A DNA stretch of 64,000 nucleotides from Prochlorococcus sp. AG-402-N08 (lineage in GTDB: Bacteria; Cyanobacteriota; Cyanobacteriia; PCC-6307; Cyanobiaceae): positions 1 through 64,000 of the forward strand of contig QCIS01000009.1 in the NCBI GenBank assembly GCA_003216535.1, given 5' to 3'. The translations under genes were made by a program, and so were the position numbers. The notes beneath the pieces are model-generated. The model saw only the letters and a list, made by a program, of their open reading frames with translations. It ran no database searches and was not told the DNA's origin. Shown in pieces: positions 19,595 through 28,987 of the stretch (its first letter is position 1; each line of letters opens with the position of its first letter).

Positions 19595-20686
19595 ATGCAA
19601 TCAATCTCTCCAGAAACTATATATAGGGGATATTATGCTTGGGAAAAATCTTTACCTCAAATTACTAAATTAACTAAAAGTCCATTAATTTTAGGGAGGG
19701 GGATTCATACGAATAAATTGAGAAATAAAATTTTTAATGATTTAAAAAATCAAAAACTTAATGTTAATACTGCTAATTTAAAATTTGATTGTTGTTATGA
19801 GGATATTTCAAGAGTTAAGAGTATCATTTTAAAGAATAATAGTGATTCTGTTATCGCAGCAGGAGGTGGCAAAGTTTTAGATTCTGGAAAATTTATAGCC
19901 GAGTCTCTTAATATCCCTTGTATTACAGTGCCCCTTAGCGCCTCTACATGTGCAGGTTGGACAGCTTTATCGAATATTTATACAAAGGATGGCCAATTCA
20001 TAAAGGATGTTGCATTAGGATCTTGTCCGAAAATACTAGTTTATGACCATAAATTTATTCAAACAGCTCCATCAAGAACACTTGCTAGTGGCATAGCTGA
20101 TGCTTTGGCAAAATGGTACGAATCCTCAATAACAAGTTCAACAATAGATGATGGTCTTGTTCAACAAGCAATTCAGATATCAAGAGTTTTAAGAGATCAA
20201 CTATTAATAGATGGAGAAAAAGCATTTAAGGGTCAATTTGAAAATAATCCATCTTGGCGAAATACTGTAGAAGCATGTGGACTTACAGCAGGATTAATAG
20301 GTGGTATTGGTGGAGAAAAGTGCAGGACTGCAGCAGCACATGCTTTCCATAATGCAATCACTCAGATAATTATCCCTAATAAATTCTTACACGGTGAGAT
20401 TGTGGGGGTTGGATTATTATTGCAATTAAGACTAGAAGAAATGAAAAATAATAATAAATTAGCTGATCAATCAATTAAACAATTGTTTGTACTCATGAAA
20501 GAATTGAATTTACCCACTACTATTGAACAACTTGGAATAAATGTTTTTGAAAATAACAATTTAGAGAAAATTGCTGATTTTACTTGTCGAGATAAATCTG
20601 AGATTCACTTTTTGCCTTTTGAAATTCATAAACGTGACATAGAAGAGCTCATCGCAAATTTTGAACAACAAAAAATTAAGACATAA
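19595..20686 (+). CDS. GldA-like iron/zinc-containing dehydrogenase
   Basis: Member of the glycerol dehydrogenase / 3-dehydroquinate synthase superfamily. The nucleotide-binding AAGGGKVLDSGKF (about 89-101) and PLSASTCAGWTALS are seen. Metal ligands are expected in SGIADALAKWYE (Asp), AAAHAFHNAIT (His) and LHGEIVGVGLL (His). 363 residues, typical for GldA. The true substrate in this organism is unknown; no glycerol uptake genes are adjacent. It lies between clpC and an alpha/beta hydrolase with short gaps, so it is probably in one transcript. Confidence 0.8.
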   Translation: MQSISPETIYRGYYAWEKSLPQITKLTKSPLILGRGIHTNKLRNKIFNDLKNQKLNVNTANLKFDCCYEDISRVKSIILKNNSDSVIAAGGGKVLDSGKFIAESLNIPCITVPLSASTCAGWTALSNIYTKDGQFIKDVALGSCPKILVYDHKFIQTAPSRTLASGIADALAKWYESSITSSTIDDGLVQQAIQISRVLRDQLLIDGEKAFKGQFENNPSWRNTVEACGLTAGLIGGIGGEKCRTAAAHAFHNAITQIIIPNKFLHGEIVGVGLLLQLRLEEMKNNNKLADQSIKQLFVLMKELNLPTTIEQLGINVFENNNLEKIADFTCRDKSEIHFLPFEIHKRDIEELIANFEQQKIKT

Positions 20687-20694
20687 ACATTTTT

Positions 20695-21594
20695 TTGACT
20701 AAAAACAATTTTGAACAATTAAATGATTTAAATGTGGAATTTTTTGAAAGTGCCAAATTGTCACTATTAGACCCTTTAGGTCTTTATTTGGCAAATGATG
20801 TTAAGTGGATAAAACTCAACCAAAATTGGGACTCTTTAAAATTCCCTGTAGTTATTGGAGGAAAAGGTCAACCTATTCTTCTTCTTCATGGATTTGACAG
20901 TAGTTTTTTAGAGTTCAGGAGAATATATAAATCACTAAAAAGAAATTTTCAAGTTATAGTTCCTGATCTGTTAGGTTTTGGATTTAGTCCTAGGTTCGCA
21001 ACAAATGAATATAATTCCTCAAAAATAATTTCGCATCTAATTGATCTCCTTAAGACTTTACAGATAAAAAAGAATCTAAAAATTATTGGTGCCTCTATGG
21101 GAGGCTCAACAGCTTTAAAACTTGCTTTTGAAATTCCTGACTGTATAGATAAAATTATCCTTTTTTCCCCCGCAGGATTGTTTGGAGAGCCTAAGAGTAT
21201 CCCTTTTCCTCTTAACCACATTGGTGCCTCATTTCTTGGGTTGCCTCAGGTCAGAAAAAGTCTTTGCAGGCAAGCATTTGCTTTTCCAGATGAATGTGTT
21301 GGTGAGATGGAAGAGCAAATTGCTTCAATTCATCTAGGTTGTAAAGGATGGAGGAATTCACTTGCATCATTTGCAAGAAGTGGAGGATTTGCTGGAACTC
21401 AAAAATATATCCAAAATATCCCAATTAAAACATTATGTGGAGAAAATGATCGAATTCTTGGAAAAAAAGAGATTAAAAATATAAGAAATATTGAAAAATT
21501 AAATTTTGTAGGGTTGCGAAATTGTGGTCATCTTCCACATGTAGATCTACCCTCATTATCTGGTAAAGTTATCCAAGATTATTTTTTGGAATAA
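20695..21594 (+). CDS. Alpha/beta hydrolase
   Basis: Serine hydrolase of unknown substrate. The oxyanion-region LLLHGFDSS near residue 63, the nucleophile elbow GASMGG (Ser134), the acid region CGENDRIL (about 254) and the catalytic His in NCGHLPHVD (about 280) form a complete triad. 299 residues. It begins with TTG at 20695, eight bases after the GldA-like stop; no in-frame ATG exists near the N terminus. The lid region contains QVRKSLCRQAFAFPDECVG. It could be an esterase, lipase or haloperoxidase-like enzyme. Confidence 0.8.
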   Translation: MTKNNFEQLNDLNVEFFESAKLSLLDPLGLYLANDVKWIKLNQNWDSLKFPVVIGGKGQPILLLHGFDSSFLEFRRIYKSLKRNFQVIVPDLLGFGFSPRFATNEYNSSKIISHLIDLLKTLQIKKNLKIIGASMGGSTALKLAFEIPDCIDKIILFSPAGLFGEPKSIPFPLNHIGASFLGLPQVRKSLCRQAFAFPDECVGEMEEQIASIHLGCKGWRNSLASFARSGGFAGTQKYIQNIPIKTLCGENDRILGKKEIKNIRNIEKLNFVGLRNCGHLPHVDLPSLSGKVIQDYFLE

Positions 21595-21606
21595 AAGATT
21601 TCTTTA

Positions 21607-22464
21607 TTAATTTAGATATTTGAGAATTATAAAAATGTAATACAAAAAAGAAGGAGCAAAGATGTAACTGTCAATTCTGTCAAGAATCCCTCCATGTCCT
21701 GGTAAAAAAGTTCCGGAATCTTTTATTTTTGCATCTCTCTTCATCATAGATTCAATTAAATCTCCAACTAATGCCATAAGAGAAATTGAAATTCCATATA
21801 AGATTCCAACAAATAATGGATTTTCCCAATTCATTAAAAATGCAAAAAATATTGCTAGTAAAATTGAAAAGGATATTCCTCCAATTAAACCTTCTATAGT
21901 TTTGCTCGGAGATATTGGAGAAAGAGATCTTTTACCAAATGACTTCCCAATGAAATAAGAACCAATATCACTAGCTACAATTAAAAAACAAGAAGTTAAA
22001 GTTACATGAAGACCTGTAGTATTTGATAAGTTCTCAAACGAAAAAAAACCCTGATTTGAACTTATTATCACTGCATCTAATCCCCTCAATTTAATCCAAT
22101 AGCTAGGTAAAAATCCTAAATAGAATAATCCAAAAATAGAGGCTGCAATATCTGAAATTGTTCCAGGTTTTGGTTGCAAAAGTAACCAAGTGCATATTCC
22201 AACTGAACAGATTGGCAAAATTGAATTTGATATTTCTCCTTCAATCAAACCAATTGTCTCAAGATAAGTAAAAATAATAATAATGAAAGATGAAAATAAT
22301 GTGGTTTTTGTAGCTGGTTTTATTCCTTTAAATTCTGCCATTCTAAAAAATTCCAATAATGCTAAATATGTAAGCAATGCTGTTGCCAATGTAAAAAACC
22401 ATCCCCCCAACAAAACAACAATTAAACCAAAAATTCCTATAAGTAATCCGCTTCTTAATCTCAT
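21607..22464 (-). CDS. cdsA: Phosphatidate cytidylyltransferase CdsA
   Basis: Makes CDP-diacylglycerol for phospholipid synthesis in the membrane. Multi-pass protein of 285 residues with about seven hydrophobic segments. The C-terminal family signature MMKRDAKIKDSGTFLPGHGG is followed by ILDRIDSY, with the catalytic acidic residues retained, and SPSKTIEGLIGG precedes it. The gene is convergent with the alpha/beta hydrolase and lies 15 bases downstream of the decarboxylase gene on the same strand. Confidence 0.93.
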   Translation of the reverse strand: MRLRSGLLIGIFGLIVVLLGGWFFTLATALLTYLALLEFFRMAEFKGIKPATKTTLFSSFIIIIFTYLETIGLIEGEISNSILPICSVGICTWLLLQPKPGTISDIAASIFGLFYLGFLPSYWIKLRGLDAVIISSNQGFFSFENLSNTTGLHVTLTSCFLIVASDIGSYFIGKSFGKRSLSPISPSKTIEGLIGGISFSILLAIFFAFLMNWENPLFVGILYGISISLMALVGDLIESMMKRDAKIKDSGTFLPGHGGILDRIDSYIFAPSFLYYIFIILKYLN

Positions 22465-22479
22465 ATGAAATTTCTATGT

Positions 22480-23871
22480 TTATAGGACTCTTATATTAAA
22501 ATTTACCAGATCTTTGTTGCATAAACTTTGATTATTTATCCAATTAAACCTATCTATATCAATTTTTTCTCCAGGAACTAGTAGAGGAATCCCAGGAGGA
22601 TAAGGGCAAACAATATCTGCAGATATTTTATTTAATGATTGCGAGAAAGGAATACTCCTAGTCTTACTTCTCCAAGCAATTCCAATCTCAATTTCCGGTC
22701 CTTGAACTAATTTAAAGGGCGATTGGAGCACTTCTAAACTTTTTGATTTTTTAGAATTTAATAGTAATTTATTCCATAACTTTTCAAATAAATTTAGAAA
22801 ATCTTTTTGATTTGCAAATCCTAAGCAAAAAGTGAGAGACATCATTTCTGGTAATTCGGCAATCAGGCCATTTCTATAAAAAAAATTATCAGCGGTAAAA
22901 CCATCAATTCCAACCTTAGAGGTATTTAATACAATTTTAAGGGGATCTTGGGTTTCTATGAGAGGAATATTTTTTTGAATTAATTTTTTGTAGATACTTT
23001 TTGCCTCTAAAATTCTTTTTTGATATTTTGATAAACTTTTTTTATTAAGCCAATCTTTAATAGACTCTTCACAAGAAGAAAGTAATAAGGAACTTGGACT
23101 AGTAGTTTGCAACAAATTAATACTATTGATTAAATTACGTTCATTTATTAGATTCCCTTGGTACCAAAGTATCGCCGTTTGGGTTAAACCATTAAGTGAC
23201 TTATGCAATGAATGAACCACTAAATCAGCGTTTGATGATAAGGCGGGCTTTGGTAAATTAAGGTTTTTACAAAAAAGGAAATAAGAACCATGGGCTTCAT
23301 CAACTAAAACTGGTAAATTTTTTTGATGACAAAAATCTATTAAAGGCTCTAGATCTCCCGCATAACCATGATAAGAGGGACTTACAAGAATTATCCCTAC
23401 AATTTTATTCTCATCAAAATTTAATTTTTTAAATACATTTTCTAACCAAATTTTTGTAATTGGTTTGTGATGACCTGTCTCTTTTGAAAATTCTAGGTCA
23501 AAAAATATTGGATTTATGTTTTGCATAGCACAGATTTTTATAACACTTATATGAACATTTCTAGGCATCAGGATCGTTTCGCCTGGATTTGCCATCGCAA
23601 TTACTGCTGATTGTATTAATCCAGAAGCTCCATTAACTCCAAAAAAACATCCTTTCGCTCCAAATTTGTCAGAGAATTCTCTTTGAGATTTATCAATCAA
23701 TCCGCTTTGGGATAGTGGTGACCCAATTTCTGGCAGTTCTGGCAAGTCCCAATACCCAGGTTGATTTTTTAATAATTTCACTAATTTCTTTGGTAAAGCT
23801 GCCCCTCTGTTATGAGCTGGAAAGAATAAAGATTTTAAAAACTTTTTAGTTAGAAAAGATGAAATTCTCAT
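22480..23871 (-). CDS. Orn/Lys/Arg decarboxylase family PLP enzyme (wingless type)
   Basis: Fold-I PLP decarboxylase, 463 residues. It lacks the N-terminal wing domain of the E. coli inducible enzymes and resembles the shorter B. subtilis SpeA-like group. PLP contacts visible are GVNGASGLIQSA (about 78-89), SPSYHGYAGD, VDEAHGSY with Asp191 and His194, and the Schiff-base lysine K224 in HSLHKSLNGLTQTA. The substrate (arginine, lysine or ornithine) cannot be read from sequence. Polyamine or cadaverine synthesis is likely. It is followed by cdsA and is divergent from the ABC1 kinase. Confidence 0.85.
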   Translation of the reverse strand: MRISSFLTKKFLKSLFFPAHNRGAALPKKLVKLLKNQPGYWDLPELPEIGSPLSQSGLIDKSQREFSDKFGAKGCFFGVNGASGLIQSAVIAMANPGETILMPRNVHISVIKICAMQNINPIFFDLEFSKETGHHKPITKIWLENVFKKLNFDENKIVGIILVSPSYHGYAGDLEPLIDFCHQKNLPVLVDEAHGSYFLFCKNLNLPKPALSSNADLVVHSLHKSLNGLTQTAILWYQGNLINERNLINSINLLQTTSPSSLLLSSCEESIKDWLNKKSLSKYQKRILEAKSIYKKLIQKNIPLIETQDPLKIVLNTSKVGIDGFTADNFFYRNGLIAELPEMMSLTFCLGFANQKDFLNLFEKLWNKLLLNSKKSKSLEVLQSPFKLVQGPEIEIGIAWRSKTRSIPFSQSLNKISADIVCPYPPGIPLLVPGEKIDIDRFNWINNQSLCNKDLVNFNIRVL

Positions 23872-23935
23872 AAAGTATTATTGATATATATAGAATGGAT
23901 AAAATGGTAATCTTTTACGATATTTTTTAGCTTTA

Positions 23936-25591
23936 ATGAAAAGTTCTTATTCGAAATATTCAGCAAAAGATGATTTGGTTTGGTTGATATTGAGACCATG
24001 GATTTTTATCCCAAGAGTTTTATATATCCTTTTAACTTTTATTTTTCTTTTTTTAAGAATACTTTTTCAAGGTAACAGTAAAAATAAAAATGTACAAAAA
24101 AATCTCTCGAAATATCTTTTTGATGTAATAACTGATTTAGGACCTTGTTTTATAAAATTAGGCCAAGCACTTTCTACTAGACCAGATCTTGTTAGACAAG
24201 ATTGGCTTACAGAACTTACAAACTTACAGGATAATCTCCCAGCATTTGATCACAAAATTGCTTTAAAAATTATTGAAGAGGAACTTGGAGCACATGCTAA
24301 TGAATTATTTGATGAGTTCCCAGACAGTCCTATTGCTTCAGCAAGCTTAGGTCAAGTTTATAAAGCAAAAATAAATAATGCTTATCTAGCTGTGAAAGTA
24401 CAACGGCCAAATTTGTACTTTCTCATAAGAAGGGATGTTGTAATCTTAAGGTTTTTAGGAACTTTTTTATCACCATTCTTACCATTAAATATAGGTGTTG
24501 GAATTGGAGAAATAATAGATGAATTCGGCAAGGCACTTTTTGATGAAATTGACTATCAAAAAGAGGCGGAAAATGCTTTGAGGTTTGCAAATTTATTCAA
24601 AGAAAACCCAAATATTTTTATTCCTAAATTAGAAAAACAGTTTTCATCAAAAAGGATTATCACAACTTCTTGGATTGATGGAGTTAAGTTAAGAGATCGA
24701 GCTTTACTTGAGGAAAATAACTTAATACCGGCTTCTTTTATAAAAACTTGCGTTATCAGCGGACTACAGCAATTATTTGAATTTGGATATTTTCATGCAG
24801 ACCCACATCCAGGAAATATGTTTGCTCTAAAGGGCGGAAATGCAGATTGTGGGAATTTAGCCTATGTTGATTTCGGAATGATGGATACTATTACAAATAC
24901 GGATAGACTTAATCTTATTAAGGCTATAGTTCATATTATAAACGAAGAATATTATTTTCTTGCAGAAGATTTCCAGAAATTAGGTTTTTTAACCAAAGAA
25001 CAAGATCTTCAAATACTTGTTGAACCATTAAAAGAAGTTCTTGGGGGATCTCTAGGCGCTAAGGTTGGTAATTTTAATCTTAAAAATGTAACTGATAAAT
25101 TCTCAAAATTAATGTATTCCTATCCTTTTAGGGTTCCCAGTAGGTTTGCCTTAATAATTAGAGCAGTAGTTAGTCAAGAAGGTTTAGCACTAAGACTAGA
25201 TCCTGAATTTAAAATTTTAAAAATCGCTTATCCATATATTGCTAAAAAACTACTTACGGATAATTCTGAAGAGATTTTAGACATCCTTTTGGAAGTCGTT
25301 TTTGATAAAAAAGGTCAAATTCAAATAGAAAAAGTTGAAAGTTTATTAAATATTTTATTTAAAGATTCAAAGAATATTAATTCAGACCTCATACCAGTTG
25401 CAAACGCGGGATTGAAATTATTTGTCAGTAAAAAAGGATCCGAAGTTAGGAAGAACCTTCTTTTAAGTCTTATAAAAGATGAAAAATTAGAATTTACTGA
25501 TGCGAAAAAACTCTTAGCTTTAATTAGAGATACTTTTAGCCCTCTGAATATTGCAAAAAGTGCAGTGCAAAATATTATTTCTACAGTCTAG
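23936..25591 (+). CDS. ABC1/UbiB family atypical kinase
   Basis: Atypical protein kinase-like ATPase of the UbiB/COQ8 family, linked to quinone and prenyl-lipid metabolism at membranes. 551 residues. A hydrophobic N-terminal segment (about 22-43) precedes the KxGQ motif FIKLGQALSTRPDLV, then the Ala-rich loop ASASLGQVYKA, AVKVQRP (Lys), DEIDYQKEAEN, HADPHPGNMF and YVDFGMMD. All family-specific motifs are intact. Cyanobacteria carry several paralogues, so the exact quinone target is uncertain. Confidence 0.9.
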   Translation: MKSSYSKYSAKDDLVWLILRPWIFIPRVLYILLTFIFLFLRILFQGNSKNKNVQKNLSKYLFDVITDLGPCFIKLGQALSTRPDLVRQDWLTELTNLQDNLPAFDHKIALKIIEEELGAHANELFDEFPDSPIASASLGQVYKAKINNAYLAVKVQRPNLYFLIRRDVVILRFLGTFLSPFLPLNIGVGIGEIIDEFGKALFDEIDYQKEAENALRFANLFKENPNIFIPKLEKQFSSKRIITTSWIDGVKLRDRALLEENNLIPASFIKTCVISGLQQLFEFGYFHADPHPGNMFALKGGNADCGNLAYVDFGMMDTITNTDRLNLIKAIVHIINEEYYFLAEDFQKLGFLTKEQDLQILVEPLKEVLGGSLGAKVGNFNLKNVTDKFSKLMYSYPFRVPSRFALIIRAVVSQEGLALRLDPEFKILKIAYPYIAKKLLTDNSEEILDILLEVVFDKKGQIQIEKVESLLNILFKDSKNINSDLIPVANAGLKLFVSKKGSEVRKNLLLSLIKDEKLEFTDAKKLLALIRDTFSPLNIAKSAVQNIISTV

Positions 25592-25700
25592 TTTTTATTT
25601 TTACATCTAAAATACTTACTTATGATTTTAATTCGTTTAGTATTGGATATATTGTTTTAAAAATGAGAAGTAAAAGGATTATTTTTCTTTGGAAGATTAA

Positions 25701-26195
25701 ATGAATATTTTGAAAAATCTCTTTTTATTTAATAAAAAATCTGAAAAAAATAAAGACTTTAGTCCTGGATTTGTTGACCAATATATAGAAATTGCAAAGT
25801 TAGTAAAAGAAGCAAGAATCCAACAAAACTTAACAATTAAAGAATTGTCATACCTTTCAAAAATCCCTGAAAGAATAATAAAATCTATTGAAAATAATAA
25901 TAAAAATATTAGGCCAGAGTATCCTTTTATAAGATATGTATTAATTAAATTAGAGGAATGCTTAGTATTAAAAAAAAATACATTATTAAATTTAGCAGTT
26001 AAAGAAAGAAAAAATTTAAAGAAAGAGGGAAAGGATTTTCTGTTTAGGAAATTTGATCTTATCAATACATGGCAAGGAAGTCTTTTGTATCTTTTTATAT
26101 TAGTTCTAACTATATTTATATTAAAGAGATACTTTATTTTAAATGTAAATGTTATAGAGATTCAAAATATTGAAAATCAAATCATTGATAAATAA
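25701..26195 (+). CDS. RodZ-like HTH plus single-membrane-span protein
   Basis: Conserved-looking hypothetical of 164 residues. Residues about 30-80 (KLVKEARIQQNLTIKELSYL, then SKIPERIIKSIE) form an Xre-type helix-turn-helix like HTH_25 of RodZ. Near residue 117 an aromatic WQGSLLYLFILVLTIFILKR segment gives one membrane helix, followed by a short external tail of about 25 residues. RodZ of rods links MreB to the envelope; this organism type is coccoid, so the role may differ. The periplasmic domain is nearly absent compared with E. coli RodZ (337 residues). Confidence 0.7.
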   Translation: MNILKNLFLFNKKSEKNKDFSPGFVDQYIEIAKLVKEARIQQNLTIKELSYLSKIPERIIKSIENNNKNIRPEYPFIRYVLIKLEECLVLKKNTLLNLAVKERKNLKKEGKDFLFRKFDLINTWQGSLLYLFILVLTIFILKRYFILNVNVIEIQNIENQIIDK

Positions 26196-26208
26196 TTTTT
26201 AATAAATT

Positions 26209-27729
26209 CTACTTTGGAGTTCTCCCATAATTATTTCCTAGCTCACTAAACATTTTTATATTATCTTCTATTTCTTCTAAAGGACGATTTAACTTCCATT
26301 TCCAGTTATTTTTTGTAGTGCCAGGTTTGTTTAATCTACTTGAATCGTCTAGAGATAATAGATCTTGTAATGGAGCGATAAAGAGATTACCATTTGTCTC
26401 CATGCCAATTTCTATTAAATCCCAAGAAGGATTTTCTGAAAATTTATACTCATTATTTATTCTTTTTTTGGATTCAAAATCTAAATATTCCCACCATGAA
26501 ACAGAAGTAGAGTTGTCGTGAGTACCTGTATAAATAACCCAATTTTCTCCTTCAATATTCTTAGGTAAATAAGGATTATCTTCATTGCCATCAAAAGCGA
26601 ATTGTAATATTTTCATACCAGGAAGTTCAAAATTATTTCTTAATTTTTCTACATCTGGTGTTATTACTCCTAGATCCTCGGCGATAATTGGTAGATAGTC
26701 AGTCCCTAAATCTTTTTTTATTTTATTTAATAGTGATCTACCTGGAGAATTAATCCATTTGCCACAAATTGCCGTTTTAGAATTGCCACTTACTCTCCAG
26801 TATCCTGCTAGACCTCTGAAATGATCCAATCTCAACAAGTCAACAAGTTCAAATTGCCTTTTAAATCTTTTTCTCCACCAATTGAAATTAGTCCTCTTAT
26901 GTTTTGACCAAAAGTAAGTAGGGGTCCCCCATAATTGTCCTGTTGATGAGAAATAATCTGGCGGCACACCACTTTGAAATATTAAATCTCCATTTTTAAA
27001 AATTGAAAAAAGTGATTTATTACTCCACACATCGGCACTATCCCTAGAAACATAAAAGGGCAAATCTCCTATTAGCTTTACATTCCTCGATTTAGCAAAG
27101 TTTTTAATAGTTCTCCATTGCTCATCTAAATGCCATTGTATTAATTTCTTAATAAGGATCTCTTCACTTTTTTCCTCTATCCATGATTCTAAAAACTTGT
27201 TGTTTTTAATTTTAAATTGTTTAGGCCATTGCCACCAAGGCAACATATTAAACTCCTCTCTGATAACAACAAATATTGCATAATCCTCAACCCAAGAATT
27301 CTTACTAATCCATTTATAAAAATCAAGTTTTCTTTCTTCAGATTGGAAAATCCAACCTTGTAAAAGGAGTCTCCCTAATTTTTTTGTTAATTCATCAGCG
27401 GCATCAAAATCAAAATGATTTGCATTCAGATTTGCTGGTCCTAATTCTTCTTTATTTGAAATAAAGATAAAACCTTTCTCGATTAAATTATCAATATCTA
27501 GAAACCATGGATTCAGCGCAAAACTAGATGGTGAACTATATGGAGATCCTGTAGAATCAGTAGGCGTGAGAGGTAAAAATTGCCAGTATTCAATCCCATG
27601 TTTTTGAAGCTTTTTTATCCATTCTTTAGCCCCTCTACCAAAAGTTCCACATTCACTTCCTCCGGGTATACATGAAGGATGCATAAGTATCCCTAATGAT
27701 TTTTTTGTAAGAACTGATTTTAAAGGCAT
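26209..27729 (-). CDS. malQ: 4-alpha-glucanotransferase MalQ (GH77)
   Basis: Amylomaltase / D-enzyme recycling maltodextrins in glycogen metabolism. 506 residues. GH77 conserved regions are clear: substrate-loop SPYSSPSSFALNPWFLDID, the nucleophile region LLRLDHFRGLAGYW, the acid/base region IIAEDLGVITPDV and the transition-state Asp in YTGTHDNSTSVSWW. C-terminal RPLEEI is typical. Divergent from prs across a 253-base gap. The GH57 enzyme at 43773 is probably in the same pathway. Confidence 0.94.
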   Translation of the reverse strand: MPLKSVLTKKSLGILMHPSCIPGGSECGTFGRGAKEWIKKLQKHGIEYWQFLPLTPTDSTGSPYSSPSSFALNPWFLDIDNLIEKGFIFISNKEELGPANLNANHFDFDAADELTKKLGRLLLQGWIFQSEERKLDFYKWISKNSWVEDYAIFVVIREEFNMLPWWQWPKQFKIKNNKFLESWIEEKSEEILIKKLIQWHLDEQWRTIKNFAKSRNVKLIGDLPFYVSRDSADVWSNKSLFSIFKNGDLIFQSGVPPDYFSSTGQLWGTPTYFWSKHKRTNFNWWRKRFKRQFELVDLLRLDHFRGLAGYWRVSGNSKTAICGKWINSPGRSLLNKIKKDLGTDYLPIIAEDLGVITPDVEKLRNNFELPGMKILQFAFDGNEDNPYLPKNIEGENWVIYTGTHDNSTSVSWWEYLDFESKKRINNEYKFSENPSWDLIEIGMETNGNLFIAPLQDLLSLDDSSRLNKPGTTKNNWKWKLNRPLEEIEDNIKMFSELGNNYGRTPK

Positions 27730-27926
27730 TCCTCTTAAATTATATTTTGATTATTTACAAAAAATTGTGTTTTTATTCTCTAAATTTAAACATAATCAAT
27801 TTTTTTTTAATTGACAAATATAAATTTTATTCAAAAAATTTTTTAAAGAAAAAATTATTTTTTATCTATTTTATTTGATATCCTTCTTGAGAGGTATGAC
27901 TTTTGAAAAGATCTATTCATTATCTT

Positions 27927-27954
27927 TTGCGAAATTCACATAAACGACTACGAT
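27927..27954 (+). promoter_or_regulatory. Candidate sigma-70 promoter for prs
   Basis: TTGCGA at 27927-27932 and TACGAT at 27949-27954 are separated by 16 bases, about 28 bases before the GTG start of prs. The rest of the 253-base gap between malQ and prs is very AT-rich with long T and A runs and no recognisable gene or RNA. Consensus match only. Confidence 0.35.
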
Positions 27955-27982
27955 AAGGTTATAGTTTTATAGTACTTATTTC

Positions 27983-28978
27983 GTGACAAGTTTTATCACG
28001 GCAGTGCAGAATAAAGAATCAAATTTTAATCTAACTAATAGTAGATTAAGGTTAGTAAGTGGTACCACAAATCCTAAATTAGCTGAAGAAATTGCATCAT
28101 ACTTAGGGATTGAAAATGTCCCCTTAATATCTAAAAGATTTGCAGATGGAGAACTTTATGTTCAAATTCAGCAATCTATTAGAGGTTGCGATGTATTCCT
28201 AATACAACCAACATGCGCTCCTGTAAACGATAGTTTAATGGAATTATTGATTATGGTTGATGCTTGCAAGAGGGCTTCTGCAAGACAAATAACTGCCGTA
28301 ATCCCTTATTTTGGATATGCTAGGGCAGATAGAAAGACTTCGGGAAGAGAGTCCATAACGGCAAAACTTACTGCTAATTTACTAGAGAAATCTGGAGTCG
28401 ACAGGGTTCTCGCTATGGATTTACATTCGGCTCAAATTCAAGGTTACTTTGATATCCCATGCGATCACATTTATGGCTCACCTGTATTAATTGATTATTT
28501 AAATACTTTAAATCTAGAGGAAGTTGTAGTTGTTTCTCCTGATGTAGGAGGAGTGGCAAGAGCAAGAGCATTTGCAAAATTAATGAACGATGCTCCTTTA
28601 GCTATAATTGATAAAAGGAGAGCAGCTCATAATATCGCTGAAAGTCTTACAGTTATTGGTGAAGTTAGAGGCAAAACTGCTATCCTCATAGACGATATGA
28701 TAGATACAGGTGGAACAATATGTTCTGGAGCTAATTTATTAAAAAAAGAGGGAGCCAATAGAATATTTGCATGTGCCTCACATGCTGTATTTTCCCCTCC
28801 TTCTTATGAAAGATTAAGTAAAAAGGATTTATTCGAACAAGTTATAGTCACTAATAGTATTCCAGTTCTTGTTAAAGATAATTTCCCACAGTTAAAAGTC
28901 CTTTCCGTTGCAAATATGTTGGGTGAAGCAATTTGGAGAATTCACGAAGAAAGTTCTGTTAGTTCAATGTTCAGATAA
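27983..28978 (+). CDS. prs: Ribose-phosphate pyrophosphokinase
   Basis: Makes PRPP from ribose-5-phosphate and ATP for nucleotides, histidine and tryptophan. 331 residues. Class I PRPP synthetase features seen: RFADGELYVQI, GYARADRKTSGRESI, MDLHSAQIQGYFDIP, the flexible region VVSPDVGGVARARAFA and the PRPP-binding loop LIDDMIDTGGTICSGA. It starts with GTG at 27983. The first ~20 residues precede the conserved region and vary in the family, so a slightly later start is possible. Confidence 0.94.
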   Translation: MTSFITAVQNKESNFNLTNSRLRLVSGTTNPKLAEEIASYLGIENVPLISKRFADGELYVQIQQSIRGCDVFLIQPTCAPVNDSLMELLIMVDACKRASARQITAVIPYFGYARADRKTSGRESITAKLTANLLEKSGVDRVLAMDLHSAQIQGYFDIPCDHIYGSPVLIDYLNTLNLEEVVVVSPDVGGVARARAFAKLMNDAPLAIIDKRRAAHNIAESLTVIGEVRGKTAILIDDMIDTGGTICSGANLLKKEGANRIFACASHAVFSPPSYERLSKKDLFEQVIVTNSIPVLVKDNFPQLKVLSVANMLGEAIWRIHEESSVSSMFR

Positions 28979-28987
28979 TTATAAAAT

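Noticed and set aside
25697-26065. 122-codon minus-strand frame over the RodZ-like gene
   Set aside because: The plus-strand frame has HTH and membrane features; the reverse is Phe/Leu/Ser-rich mirror coding.
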